From positions 248,001 through 312,000 of the forward strand of contig NZ_CP033324.1 of the NCBI RefSeq assembly GCF_003710085.1: a DNA stretch of 64,000 nt. The letters run 5' to 3'. The number at the start of each line of letters is the position of its first letter. The stretch's first letter is position 1. The position numbers and the translations under genes are program-made. Below the pieces are notes generated by a model. It saw only the letters and a list, made by a program, of their open reading frames with translations, did no database searches and had not been told where the DNA came from. Source of the DNA: Nocardioides pantholopis (GTDB lineage Bacteria; Actinomycetota; Actinomycetes; Propionibacteriales; Nocardioidaceae). Positions 9,285 through 17,944 of this stretch are shown here, in pieces.

Positions 9285-11507
9285 TCAGCGGCCGCGACCC
9301 CCGCCGCCGCGGCCACCGCCGCGGCCCGGGTCGCCCCCGCGGTCGTCGTCCCCACCGTCGTCATCCCCGTCCCCGTCATCGCCGCCACCAGTGCTGCTGG
9401 GCGGCGGCGCCGCCGAGGTGGCGCCGGCGCCGGCGACCTCGGAGGGGTAGACGAAGGACTCGTCGTCGAGGTAGTCGTCGATGACCCTCATCGCGTCGCC
9501 CCACATCGGACCGGCGAAGCCGGAGCCTGACGCGTTGCCGATGTAGTCGCCGCCGATGGTCTGACCCTCCAGGCCGATCGGGGTGCCGAACTCGTTGGCG
9601 CCGGCGATCATCGAGGCGGTCGCGAGGTTCGCGGTGTAGCCGATGAACCAGACCGCCCGGCCGCCGTTCGTCGTGCCGGTCTTCCCGGCCGCGTCCTGGT
9701 CGAGGGCCTGCGCGGAGGCGAAGCCGCCCTCGATGACGCCGCGCAGGATGTCGTTGACCGCGTCGGCGGTCTTCTGCTCGATCACCTGGTTGCAGCGCTT
9801 GGGGTAGTCCTTCAGCGTGTTGCCCCGGGGGTCCTCGATCTTGGTCACCGGCCGGCTGTCGCAGTGCAGGCCGCGGGCGGCGAACGTGGCGTAGGCCTCG
9901 GCCATCTCCAGCGGGCTGGCGTCGGTGATGCCGAGCGTGAACGACGGGACCCGCTCGGGCAGGCCGGGCTTCTTGCCGGTGGGGTTGTCGAGGTCGACGC
10001 CCATCGCCTTGGCCAGCGCGTAGGGCTCGCAGATGCCGGTCTTCTGCTCCAGCTGGGCGAAGTAGGTGTTCACCGACTCCCGGGTGCCGGAGTACATGTT
10101 CTTGTAGCCCGACGTCGTGGAGTTCTTCAGCTGCCACACGCCGTAGCCGTACGGCTCGCCGTCGCAGTCCTCGTAGCCGGACTCCTGGACCGAGATCGTC
10201 TCGGGGGAGTTGAACGCGGTGGTCAGCGGCAGGCCCTGCTCGATCGCGGCGGCCAGCACGAAGACCTTGAACGTCGACCCGGGCTGGAAGCCCGCGGAGT
10301 CGCCGTACTTCTGGTTCACCGCATAGTTGAGGAAGGTCTGGCCCTGCTTCTTGTCGCGGCCCATCGGCCGGGACTGCGCGATCGCGCGGACGTCGCCGGT
10401 GCGGGGCTCGACCATCGCCAGGCCGCCGATGGCGTTGTCGGTGGAGTAGACGTGGGTGGCGACCGAGTCATCGGCGGCCTTCTGGAACCGCTGGTCGAGC
10501 GTGGTCCGGATGGTCAGTCCGCCGGCGTACAGCAGGTCGCGGCGCTCGGCCTTGGTCTTGCCCAGCGACTTGTCCTGCAGCAGGTAGTTGATGACGTAGT
10601 CGCAGAAGAACGGCGCGGCGGAGGCGACGCACCCGTTGTTCGCGCGGGTCGGTCGCAGCCCGAGGCCCTTCGCCTTGACCTGCTCGGCCTTCGCCTGGGT
10701 GATCACGTTCAGCCCCGCCATCCGGTCCAGGACGACGTTGCGGCGCGCCAGGGCGCGGTCGGGGGCGTTCGTGGGGTCGTAGCCGGTGGGGTTCTTCACC
10801 AGCCCGGCCAGGGTCGCGGCCTGGCGCAGGTTCAGCTGGCGGGCGTTGACGTTGAAGTAGTGCTTCGCGGCCGACTGGATGCCGTAGGCGCCGTCGCCGA
10901 AGTAGGCGATGTTCAGGTAGCGCTCGAGGATCCAGTCCTTGGGGTAGTTCTCCTCCATCGCGATCGCGTAGCGCAGCTCGCGGACCTTGCGGGCGTAGCT
11001 GTCGTCGGTGGCCGCGCGCCGCTCCTCGTCGGTCTTGGCCTGGCTCAGCAGGGTCAGCTTCACCAGCTGCTGGGTGATCGAGGAGCCGCCCTGGACGGCG
11101 GCGCCGTCGTTGGCGGCGTTGGTGAGGAACGCGCGCAGCGTGCCCTTCAGGTCCAGCGCGCCGTGCTGGTAGAAGCGGTAGTCCTCGATCGCGACGATCG
11201 CCTCGATCATCGTGCGCGACATCTGGTGCAGCGGCACCTCGATCCGGTTCTCGTCGAACAGCGTGGCCACGAGCTCGCCCTTGCTGTCCAGGATCCGGGT
11301 CCGCTGGGGGAGCGCGGTGGTCTCCAGCTCCGCCGGGAGGTTGTCCATCGTCTCGGCGACGTTCTTGGCGCCAAGTCCGGCGACCCCCGCGAAGGGGATG
11401 GCGAGGCCGGCGACGACGACGCCGAGCACGGCCGAGACCGCCAGCATCACGGCGAGGTGGGAGACCACCCGGCGGGCGCCCAGCGGCTCGGTGGGGGGTT
11501 GCGACAT
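9285..11507 (-). CDS. Bifunctional penicillin-binding protein, PonA2-like
   Basis: Class A PBP that polymerises and cross-links peptidoglycan. The 740-aa product has a membrane anchor (VSHLAVMLAVSAVLGVVVAGLA). The GT51 transglycosylase domain follows with EDYRFYQHG, GGSSITQQL and RKVRELRYA. The transpeptidase domain has SxxK in PGSTFKVF, SxN in SVNTYF and KTG in AGKTGTTNGG. The last 60 residues are Gly/Asp then Arg/Gly-rich, with no PASTA domain visible. ATG 11507 has TACCCT exactly six bases upstream, fitting a leaderless start; an ATG at 11567 is in frame too. The adjacent WhiB and ArsA-like genes match the ponA2 locus of M. tuberculosis. Confidence 0.93.
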   Translation of the reverse strand: MSQPPTEPLGARRVVSHLAVMLAVSAVLGVVVAGLAIPFAGVAGLGAKNVAETMDNLPAELETTALPQRTRILDSKGELVATLFDENRIEVPLHQMSRTMIEAIVAIEDYRFYQHGALDLKGTLRAFLTNAANDGAAVQGGSSITQQLVKLTLLSQAKTDEERRAATDDSYARKVRELRYAIAMEENYPKDWILERYLNIAYFGDGAYGIQSAAKHYFNVNARQLNLRQAATLAGLVKNPTGYDPTNAPDRALARRNVVLDRMAGLNVITQAKAEQVKAKGLGLRPTRANNGCVASAAPFFCDYVINYLLQDKSLGKTKAERRDLLYAGGLTIRTTLDQRFQKAADDSVATHVYSTDNAIGGLAMVEPRTGDVRAIAQSRPMGRDKKQGQTFLNYAVNQKYGDSAGFQPGSTFKVFVLAAAIEQGLPLTTAFNSPETISVQESGYEDCDGEPYGYGVWQLKNSTTSGYKNMYSGTRESVNTYFAQLEQKTGICEPYALAKAMGVDLDNPTGKKPGLPERVPSFTLGITDASPLEMAEAYATFAARGLHCDSRPVTKIEDPRGNTLKDYPKRCNQVIEQKTADAVNDILRGVIEGGFASAQALDQDAAGKTGTTNGGRAVWFIGYTANLATASMIAGANEFGTPIGLEGQTIGGDYIGNASGSGFAGPMWGDAMRVIDDYLDDESFVYPSEVAGAGATSAAPPPSSTGGGDDGDGDDDGGDDDRGGDPGRGGGRGGGGRGR

Positions 11508-11513
11508 GAGATC

Positions 11514-11519
11514 AGGGTA
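11514..11519 (-). promoter_or_regulatory. Leaderless-type -10 element of the PBP gene
   Basis: TACCCT on the minus strand lies exactly six bases before the ATG at 11507, the spacing expected when transcription starts at the initiation codon. No convincing -35 is seen. Confidence 0.45.
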
Positions 11520-11595
11520 CGTGGACCGGTCGACCCCGGGGATCGGCCGGTTGGAGGAACTAGTCATTTCGGACTATGCCATCTGGGCCCTATGG

Positions 11596-11626
11596 GTCTT
11601 TACCTGGGCGCCCGGAGTCTTTACCT
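11596..11626 (+). repeat. Two direct GTCTTTACCT repeats, 21 bp apart, before the WhiB gene
   Basis: Identical decamers lie at 11596-11605 and 11617-11626, so their starts are 21 bp apart, two helical turns, on the same face of the DNA. They sit about 75-105 bp upstream of the WhiB start in the divergent region shared with the PBP gene. They could be operator or activator half-sites; the factor is not identified. Confidence 0.6.
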
Positions 11627-11700
11627 TTGGCACAGAGGGGTGACCCGGGTGGGCGTCATGGGGCGCAGACCTATCGCGAGTGACATGGGGACCGAATTTC

Positions 11701-11988
11701 ATGTGGGTTGAGGATTGGACGCCGCGCGCAGCATGCCGCGGGACGTCGCCGGACCAGTTGTTCGTCCGCGGCGCGGAGCAGAACAAGGCCAAGCAGGTGT
11801 GCTCGAGCTGTCCCGTGCGGACCGAGTGCCTGGCCGAGGCGCTCGACAACCAGATCGAGTGGGGTGTGTGGGGCGGCATGACGGAGCGTGAGCGCCGCGC
11901 GCTGCTGCGTCGTCGGCCGAACGCCTCGTGGCGCACCGTGCTGGAGACCGCGCGCGTCAAGGACGCCTCGGTCGTTCGGACCGGCTGA
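11701..11988 (+). CDS. WhiB-family iron-sulfur regulator, WhiB4/WblA type
   Basis: Redox-responsive Fe-S regulator of 95 aa. The four cluster cysteines are C12, C34, C37 and C43 (C-x21-C-x2-C-x5-C), followed by the turn GVWGG at 55-59 and the basic segment ERERRALLRRRP that contacts DNA. The phrase EALDNQIEWGVWGGMTERERR is typical of Streptomyces WblA and mycobacterial WhiB4, which regulate development and oxidative-stress genes. The ATG at 11701 gives the expected short N-terminus. Its place between the ponA2-like gene and the ArsA-like pair matches the WhiB4 locus. Confidence 0.93.
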   Translation: MWVEDWTPRAACRGTSPDQLFVRGAEQNKAKQVCSSCPVRTECLAEALDNQIEWGVWGGMTERERRALLRRRPNASWRTVLETARVKDASVVRTG

Positions 11989-11994
11989 CAGCGC

Positions 11995-13179
11995 TCAGCT
12001 TCCCTTCGCCAGCAACGCGCCGATCCGGCGCAGACCGGCGAGGTCGTGGACGTCGGTGGGCAGGGCCGGGACCACGACGGTCGGCACGTTCGGGTGCGCC
12101 GCGGCGAAGCGCTCGCGCAGCCGCGACTCCCGCTCGACGAGCCGGGCCTGGTCGGCGTGCAGTCGCAGCACGCCGGCGGTCACCGATTGCGGGTCGCGCT
12201 TGCGCACCCGCGCGGCGGCGGCCATCGCCTCGTCGGCCGAGAGCCGGCCCCGGGGCGGCGCCCCGGCCCGGTTGACCACGAGCCCGGCCAGCGGCATCGA
12301 GTCCTCCTCGAGCCGCTCCACGAAGTACGCCGCCTCGCGCAGCGCGTCCGGCTCGGGCGCGGCGACCACGAGGAACGCCGTCCCGTCGGCCTGCAGCAGC
12401 GCGTAGGTCTGCTGGGCGCGCTGGCGGAACCCGCCGAAGACCGTGTCCAGGGCGGTCACGAAGGTCTGCACGTCGCGCAGCATCTGCCCGCCGAGGACCT
12501 TGTTCAGGGCCCCCGTGATCAATCCGAAGCCCGCGCTCATCAGCTTCGCCGGGCCGCGGGCCGGAGCCAGCAGCAGCCGGATGAACCGGCCGTCGAGGAA
12601 GCTGGAGAGCCGCTCGGGGGCGTCGAGGAAGTCCAGCGCCGAGCGGGACGGCGGCGTGTCGACGACGATGAGGTCGTAGCTGCCGTCGCGCTGCGCCCCG
12701 GCCCGCACCTGCCCGAGCTTCTCCATCGCCATGTACTCCTGGGTGCCGGCGAAGGAGCTGGACAGGGCGATGTAGAAGGGGTTCTCCAGGATCTGGCGGG
12801 CCTTCTCCGGGGTGGCCTGGGACTCCACGACCTCGTCGAAGGTCCGCTTCATGTCCAGCATCATCGCGTCCAGGCTGCCGCCGGCCGTGCCCTTGATGCC
12901 GGCCACCGGCCGCGGGGTGTTGTCGAGCTTCTCGATGCCCATCGACTGGGCCAGCCGGCGGGCCGGGTCGATGGTGAGCACCACGACCTTGCGGCCGCGC
13001 TCGGCGGCGCGCAGCGCCAGCGCGGCGGCGGTGGTCGTCTTGCCGACCCCGCCGGAGCCGCAGCACACGATGATCCCGGTGCCGGGGTCGTCCAGCATCG
13101 CGTCCACGTCGAGCGGGGGCACCTGACCGGGGCGGGCGGCGAGCGGGCCCACTCGGGGCCGGCTCTCGCGGGGGCTCAT
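11995..13179 (-). CDS. ArsA/GET3-like ATPase (Rv3680-type partner)
   Basis: A 394-aa ATPase of the anion-transporting/GET3 superfamily. The P-loop at about 41-49 is GSGGVGKTT, so the first lysine of the deviant KGGxGKT motif is a serine here. Further on come LTIDPARRLAQ (switch I region), VVDTPPSRSALDFLD (switch II) and LVVNRAG. It follows the gene for a second ATPase after 16 nt, and the pair is equivalent to Rv3679-Rv3680, described as acting as a two-subunit complex needed for growth on glycerol. Here the partner has the intact lysine. Confidence 0.88.
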   Translation of the reverse strand: MSPRESRPRVGPLAARPGQVPPLDVDAMLDDPGTGIIVCCGSGGVGKTTTAAALALRAAERGRKVVVLTIDPARRLAQSMGIEKLDNTPRPVAGIKGTAGGSLDAMMLDMKRTFDEVVESQATPEKARQILENPFYIALSSSFAGTQEYMAMEKLGQVRAGAQRDGSYDLIVVDTPPSRSALDFLDAPERLSSFLDGRFIRLLLAPARGPAKLMSAGFGLITGALNKVLGGQMLRDVQTFVTALDTVFGGFRQRAQQTYALLQADGTAFLVVAAPEPDALREAAYFVERLEEDSMPLAGLVVNRAGAPPRGRLSADEAMAAAARVRKRDPQSVTAGVLRLHADQARLVERESRLRERFAAAHPNVPTVVVPALPTDVHDLAGLRRIGALLAKGS

Positions 13180-13195
13180 GAGGTCCTCCTGCGGT

Positions 13196-14209
13196 TCATG
13201 CGAGGCCCTGCTCGCGCAGCTCGGCGGCCAGGGCGTAGAGGGCGCCCAGGTCGATCTCGGCGGGGATCCGGGGCAGCTCGTAGGTCGGGACCCCGAGACC
13301 GGCGACCACCTCCCGCTGGGCGTCCTCGAGCGCCCGGCGGTCGGCGTGGTCGCGGGCCTGGGCGAGGAGGCCGTCGACGAGGGTCTTGGTGACGTCGAGC
13401 CCGGCCGCGGCCAGGTCGTGCTCGATCGCCTCCCGGTCCAGCGAGCCGTCCCGCACCGAGACCAGGTCGGCCTCGGCGATGTCGCGGGAGCGGACCTGGT
13501 TGACCACGACGCCCCCGACCGGCAGCCGAGCGGCGCGCAGCTCGGCGATGCCGTCGGCGGTCTCCTGCACCGGCATCTCCTCCAGCACCGTCACCAGGTG
13601 CACAGCGGTCCGCGGGGATCGGAACAGCGTCATCATCGTGTCGGCCTGGCTCTTGATGGGGCCGACCTTCGCCAGGCCGGCGAGCTCCCCGCTGACGTTG
13701 AGGAACCGGGCGATCCGGCCGGTCGGCGGCGCGTCGAGCACCACCGCGTCGTACCGCAACGCGCCCCGGTTGCGGCTGTTGCGCTCGACGGCCTCGTAGA
13801 CTTTGCCGGTCAGCAGCACGTCGCGCACGCCGGGCGCGATGGTCGTGGCGAACTCGGTGACCCCGAACCGGTCCAGGGCCCGGCCGGCGCGGCCGAGCTT
13901 GTAGTACATCGAGAGGTACTCCAGCAGCGCCGCCTCGGGGTCGACGTGCAGGGCGTGCACCGACCCCGCGGTCCGCTCGCCCTCACGGGGCAGGCCGGTG
14001 GCGATCCGGCGCTCGGCGTACGGCAGCGGGTCGACGTCGAACATCCGGGCGATGCCCTGCCGGCCCTCGACCTCGCAGAGCAGCACGTTGCGGCCGTGGG
14101 AGGCGAGCCCCAGGGCCAGCGCGGCGGCCACGGTGGACTTGCCGGTGCCGCCCTTGCCGGTGACCACGTGCAGGCGCACCTGCGGCCAGTGCGGGGTCGT
14201 CGCGCTCAC
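13196..14209 (-). CDS. ArsA/GET3-like ATPase (Rv3679-type partner)
   Basis: A 337-aa ATPase upstream of, and co-transcribed with, the previous one. It has the intact deviant Walker A VTGKGGTGKST at about 16-26, CEVEGRQGIARMFDV in the switch I region and LDAPPTGRIARFL in switch II. GET3-like ATPases work as dimers with each signature lysine reaching across to the other active site; a pair in which only one partner has this lysine should have asymmetric sites (inference). GTG at 14209 is the start. It also contains VVNQVRSRD typical of the family. Confidence 0.88.
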   Translation of the reverse strand: MSATTPHWPQVRLHVVTGKGGTGKSTVAAALALGLASHGRNVLLCEVEGRQGIARMFDVDPLPYAERRIATGLPREGERTAGSVHALHVDPEAALLEYLSMYYKLGRAGRALDRFGVTEFATTIAPGVRDVLLTGKVYEAVERNSRNRGALRYDAVVLDAPPTGRIARFLNVSGELAGLAKVGPIKSQADTMMTLFRSPRTAVHLVTVLEEMPVQETADGIAELRAARLPVGGVVVNQVRSRDIAEADLVSVRDGSLDREAIEHDLAAAGLDVTKTLVDGLLAQARDHADRRALEDAQREVVAGLGVPTYELPRIPAEIDLGALYALAAELREQGLA

Positions 14210-14233
14210 CCCATGAAGAGTAGGGGACGGCCC

Positions 14234-15007
14234 TCAGGGGCGGGGCCCGCGGCGGCGCAGGCTGCGGGAGAGGTCGTGGGCGACCGTGAGCAGCAGCTCG
14301 CCCAGCTCGGGGCGCCGCTCCGGGCCGAACCGGCGCTCGATCCCGGTGAGGCTGAGCGCCCAGCGGGGCTGGTCCTGGGCGTCGAAGACGGCGGCGGCCA
14401 TGCCCCAGCTGCCCTCGACCACGAGGCCGGGGTTGACGGCGTACCCCGACGCCCGGGTCGCGTCCACGTGGCGGCGCACCTGCGCCGGCGCGTGCTGGGG
14501 GCCCCAGTCGCGGCCGAGGTCGGCGTGCGCGAGGTACTCCTCGACCTCGGCGTCCGGCAGGTGCGCCAGCAGCACCATGCCCGCGGACGCGACCCCCAGC
14601 GGGAACCGGACGCCCTCGGCGAGCACGTGGGAGCGGATCGGGAAGCTGCCGTCCTCGCGCACCAGGCAGATCGTCTCCTCGCCGCGGCGTACCGAGAGGA
14701 AGGCGCTCTCCCCGGTCGCCTCGGACAGTCGGCGCACGAACGGGTGCGCCAGCGCGGTCACGTCGTAGCGGGTCGCGGCGGCGTTGCCCAACAGGTAGAG
14801 CTCGGGCCCGAGCAGCCAGCGCCCGGTCTCGGGGTCGCGGTCGGTCAGGCCGGCCCGGGCCAGCGAGGTCAGCAACCGGTGCGCGGTCGGCCGGGCCAGG
14901 TCGCAGTCGCGGCCGATCGCGGTCGTGGTGGCGCCGCGGGGCTCGTGACCGGCGACGGCCCGGAGCACCACCGCGGCCCGGCCGACGACGTCGACGGGAG
15001 TGTCCAT
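14234..15007 (-). CDS. IclR-family transcriptional regulator
   Basis: A 257-aa regulator with an N-terminal winged helix (GATTTAIGRDCDLARPTAHRLL is the helix-turn-helix region, about 26-47) and a C-terminal IclR effector domain (about 90-250; SFPIRSHVLAEGVRFPLGVASAGMV). It is divergent from the CoA-transferase genes and so is the likely regulator of them; IclR proteins such as PcaR and PobR commonly control aromatic-acid and keto-acid pathways in this way. The ligand is unknown. Confidence 0.9.
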   Translation of the reverse strand: MDTPVDVVGRAAVVLRAVAGHEPRGATTTAIGRDCDLARPTAHRLLTSLARAGLTDRDPETGRWLLGPELYLLGNAAATRYDVTALAHPFVRRLSEATGESAFLSVRRGEETICLVREDGSFPIRSHVLAEGVRFPLGVASAGMVLLAHLPDAEVEEYLAHADLGRDWGPQHAPAQVRRHVDATRASGYAVNPGLVVEGSWGMAAAVFDAQDQPRWALSLTGIERRFGPERRPELGELLLTVAHDLSRSLRRRGPRP

Positions 15008-15074
15008 CCAGTGAACGCTACCGCGTCGGGGCTTTCGGTCTGCGACTGATCCGCGTCAGCTGACCGGTCGGGCG

Positions 15075-15103
15075 TTGACGGGAGGCCCTGGCCCTCCTTC
15101 AAT
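15075..15103 (+). promoter_or_regulatory. Promoter of the CoA-transferase operon
   Basis: TTGACG at 15075-15080 and TTCAAT at 15098-15103 are separated by 17 bases, and the ATG at 15111 lies seven bases further on, so transcription probably begins at or next to the start codon. The spacer is GC-rich and partly self-complementary (GGAGG..CCTCC), a possible IclR contact region. Confidence 0.55.
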
Positions 15104-15110
15104 GCGGGGC

Positions 15111-15896
15111 ATGGACAAGGTGCTGGGCTCGGCCGCCGAGGCGGTCGCGGACATCCCCGACGGGGCGACGCTCGCGGTCGGCGGGTTCGGGCTGTGCGGG
15201 ATTCCGTCGGTGACGATCCAGGCGATCCTGGACGCGGGGACGAGCGACCTCGAGGTGGTCTCGAACAACGCCGGCGTCGACGGCTGGGGCCTCGGGCTGC
15301 TGCTCGGCGCCGGACGGCTGCGACGCGTGGTGGCGTCGTACGTCGGGGAGAACAAGGAGTTCGCCCGGCAGTACCTCTCCGGGGAGCTCGAGGTCGAGCT
15401 GACCCCGCAGGGCACGCTCGCGGAGCGGATGCGCGCCGGCGGCACCGGGATCCCGGCGTTCTTCACCGCGACCGGCGTCGGCACCCAGGTCGCCGACGGC
15501 GGGCTGCCGTGGCGCTACGACGCGTCCGGCGACGTGGTCGTGTCCTCGCCGGCCAAGCAGACCCAGGTCTTCGACACCGCCGACGGCCCGAAGGAGTTCG
15601 TGCTCGAGCACGCGATCGTCGCGGACTTCGGGCTGGTGCGGGCCTGGAAGGGCGACCGGCACGGCAACCTGGTCTTCCGCGACTCCGCCCGCAACTTCAA
15701 CCCGCTGGCGGCCATGTGCGGGCGGACCACGATCGCCGAGGTCGAGCACCTCGTCGACCCCGGCGAGCTGAACCCCAACGACGTGCACACCCCGGGCGTC
15801 TTCGTGCAGCGGGTGGTCGAGCTGACCCCCGAGCAGGCGGCCGACAAGCGGATCGAGAAGCGGACCGTCCGTCCGCGCGAGGGGAGCGAGTCGTGA
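15111..15896 (+). CDS. scoA: 3-oxoacid CoA-transferase subunit A
   Basis: Alpha subunit of a class I CoA-transferase that moves CoA from succinyl-CoA to a 3-oxoacid (acetoacetate or 3-oxoadipate). The 261-aa product begins [32 protein letters not shown], holding the CoA-binding G-rich segment, and contains [14 protein letters not shown] and [16 protein letters not shown]. The sequence resembles ScoA/AtoD and PcaI alike, so the substrate is not settled by sequence. The start fits a leaderless promoter. It overlaps subunit B by 4 nt. Confidence 0.92.
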   Translation: MDKVLGSAAEAVADIPDGATLAVGGFGLCGIPSVTIQAILDAGTSDLEVVSNNAGVDGWGLGLLLGAGRLRRVVASYVGENKEFARQYLSGELEVELTPQGTLAERMRAGGTGIPAFFTATGVGTQVADGGLPWRYDASGDVVVSSPAKQTQVFDTADGPKEFVLEHAIVADFGLVRAWKGDRHGNLVFRDSARNFNPLAAMCGRTTIAEVEHLVDPGELNPNDVHTPGVFVQRVVELTPEQAADKRIEKRTVRPREGSES

Positions 15897-16522
15897 GCTG
15901 GTCGCGCGAGCAGATGGCGGCCCGGGCCGCCTCGGAGCTGACCGACGGCTCCTACGTCAACCTCGGCATCGGGCTGCCGACGCTGGTGCCGAACTACGTC
16001 GGCGACGACGTCGAGCTGGTGCTCCAGTCGGAGAACGGGATCCTCGGCGTCGGGGCGTACCCGCTGGACGGCGAGGAGGACCCCGACCTGATCAACGCCG
16101 GCAAGGAGACCGTCACGCTGCGCCGCGGGGCGTCGTTCTTCGACTCCGCGACCTCCTTCGGCATGATCCGCGGCGGCAAGATCGACGCCGCGATCCTCGG
16201 CGCCATGCAGGTCTCGCGGGCCGGCGACATCGCGAACTGGATGATCCCCGGGAAGATGGTCAAGGGCATGGGCGGCGCCATGGACCTGGTGCACGGGGCG
16301 AAGAAGGTGATCGTGCTGATGGAGCACGTCGCCCGCGACGGCTCCTACAAGATCGTCGAGGAGTGCTCGCTGCCCTACACCGGCCGCGGGGTCGTCCAGC
16401 GGATCATCACCGACCTCGCCGTGCTCGACGTACGCCCCGAGGGCCTGGTCCTGGTCGAGCTCGCGCCCGGGGTGACCGAGGCCGAGGTGCGGGACAAGAC
16501 CGAGCCGGAGCTGGTGGGGTAG
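15893..16522 (+). CDS. scoB: 3-oxoacid CoA-transferase subunit B
   Basis: Beta subunit, 209 aa. The catalytic glutamate lies in [10 protein letters not shown] at about residues 44-53, preceded by the G-rich [15 protein letters not shown]. The GTG start overlaps the stop of subunit A (GTGA), indicating translational coupling. A pair with its own divergent IclR regulator suggests an inducible ketone-body or aromatic-acid (beta-ketoadipate) role; no other degradation genes are next to it, which favours acetoacetate or an incomplete cluster. Confidence 0.92.
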   Translation: MSWSREQMAARAASELTDGSYVNLGIGLPTLVPNYVGDDVELVLQSENGILGVGAYPLDGEEDPDLINAGKETVTLRRGASFFDSATSFGMIRGGKIDAAILGAMQVSRAGDIANWMIPGKMVKGMGGAMDLVHGAKKVIVLMEHVARDGSYKIVEECSLPYTGRGVVQRIITDLAVLDVRPEGLVLVELAPGVTEAEVRDKTEPELVG

Positions 16523-16530
16523 GGCGGGGC

Positions 16531-17883
16531 TCAGGCCGGCGGGCGGGTCCGCGCCGCGGTGACGGTGGCGAGCACGGCGAGCGCGGCGGCGAGCACGAAG
16601 ACCGGCAGGAACGGGTCGGTGCCGGCGCGCTCGGCCGTCGCGTAGACGATGCCGGAGGTCGACAGGGCGAAGGCGGCGCCGAGCGAGTCCGCGATCGTGA
16701 GGGCCGAGGAGTTGAAGCCGCGGTCGGCGTCGGAGGACGCGGCCAGCATCGCCACGCCGGTCCGGGGATAGCCGAAGCCCATGCCGGCGCCCGCGACGAC
16801 GTACGACGCCACCGCGAGGGCCGGGTGCAGGTGCTCGGCCACGACCAGCGCGAGGGCGACCGTCCCGCCGAGCACCAGGCCGGTGCCCCAGCACATCGCG
16901 CCCGTGTCGGAGACCCGGTCGCCCAGCCACGCCTGGACCTGGCTCGCCGCCGCCCACACGACGCCGACGATCATCAGCGCGATCCCGGCCTGTCCCGGGC
17001 TCTGGCCCCACTGCTCCTGGAGCACGAAGACGAGGTACGCCTCGGCGGAGAGGAACGAGGCGCTGAGCATCCCGCGGGTCCCGACGACCGCCGGCAGCCC
17101 GCGCGCTGCGACGAGCGCACCGGCCGGGAGCAGCCGGCGCAGGCTCAGCACCGCCACCACGAGTGCGGCCGCGGCCAGCCCGAGCAGGGCCCCGCTCCGC
17201 GAGCCCAGGAGCTCGAACCCGAGCACGGCCGTGGCGCCGGCGAGTGCCCAGACCAGGCGGCCGGTCGGGAACGGGATCTGGGTGCGGGTGACAGCCACCC
17301 GGCGCAGCGCCGGGGCGACCAGCCCCGCGGCCAGCGCGACGAGCACGACCACGCCCAGGAACACCCAGCGCCACCCGAGGGTGTCCGCGACCAGCGCGGC
17401 GAGCGCCGGGCCGAACAACGAGGGCAGCACCCACGCGGCGGCGAAGATGGCGAACACCGCGGGCTGCAGGACGGCCGGGAACACCAGCCCGACCAGCACG
17501 TAGAGGCAGACAGTGACCGCGCCACCGCCGAGTCCCTGGAGCACCCGGCCGGCGACCAGCACCTCCATCGACGGCGCCGTCCCGCAGACCACCAGGCCGA
17601 GCGAGAACAGCAGCAGCGCCGTGGCCAGCGGCGCCGCCGGCCCGCGCCGGTCGCTCCAGCCGCCCGCGACCACCATGCCCACCACGCCGCTGGCCAGCGG
17701 CGCGGCGAACGAGAGCGCGTAGAGCCCGACCCCGTCGAGGCGCTGGGCCACGGTCGGCATCACCGTGGTCACGGCCGTGGCCTCGAACGCCACGAAGGCG
17801 CACAGCGCGAACATGCCGACCGTCGTCGCGGCGTACGCCGGGGAGAGCAGCCGGGGAGACGGCGGTGGGGCGGTGACGGTCAC
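16531..17883 (-). CDS. Major facilitator superfamily transporter
   Basis: A 450-aa polytopic membrane protein with 12-14 hydrophobic segments. It carries the MFS motif between TM2 and TM3 (GGWSDRRGPAAPL, motif A-like) and LVAGRVLQGLGGGAVTV in TM4/5, as in the drug:H+ antiporter DHA2 group. The likely role is export of a small molecule, but the substrate is unknown. Start is GTG at 17883. It converges on the CoA-transferase genes and is back-to-back with the VOC gene. Confidence 0.88.
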   Translation of the reverse strand: MTVTAPPPSPRLLSPAYAATTVGMFALCAFVAFEATAVTTVMPTVAQRLDGVGLYALSFAAPLASGVVGMVVAGGWSDRRGPAAPLATALLLFSLGLVVCGTAPSMEVLVAGRVLQGLGGGAVTVCLYVLVGLVFPAVLQPAVFAIFAAAWVLPSLFGPALAALVADTLGWRWVFLGVVVLVALAAGLVAPALRRVAVTRTQIPFPTGRLVWALAGATAVLGFELLGSRSGALLGLAAAALVVAVLSLRRLLPAGALVAARGLPAVVGTRGMLSASFLSAEAYLVFVLQEQWGQSPGQAGIALMIVGVVWAAASQVQAWLGDRVSDTGAMCWGTGLVLGGTVALALVVAEHLHPALAVASYVVAGAGMGFGYPRTGVAMLAASSDADRGFNSSALTIADSLGAAFALSTSGIVYATAERAGTDPFLPVFVLAAALAVLATVTAARTRPPA

Positions 17884-17944
17884 CCCCGGACGGTAGGACC
17901 TCGATCGCGCTTGAGGTCAACCGGGTTCCGTGGAGGATGGGTCG

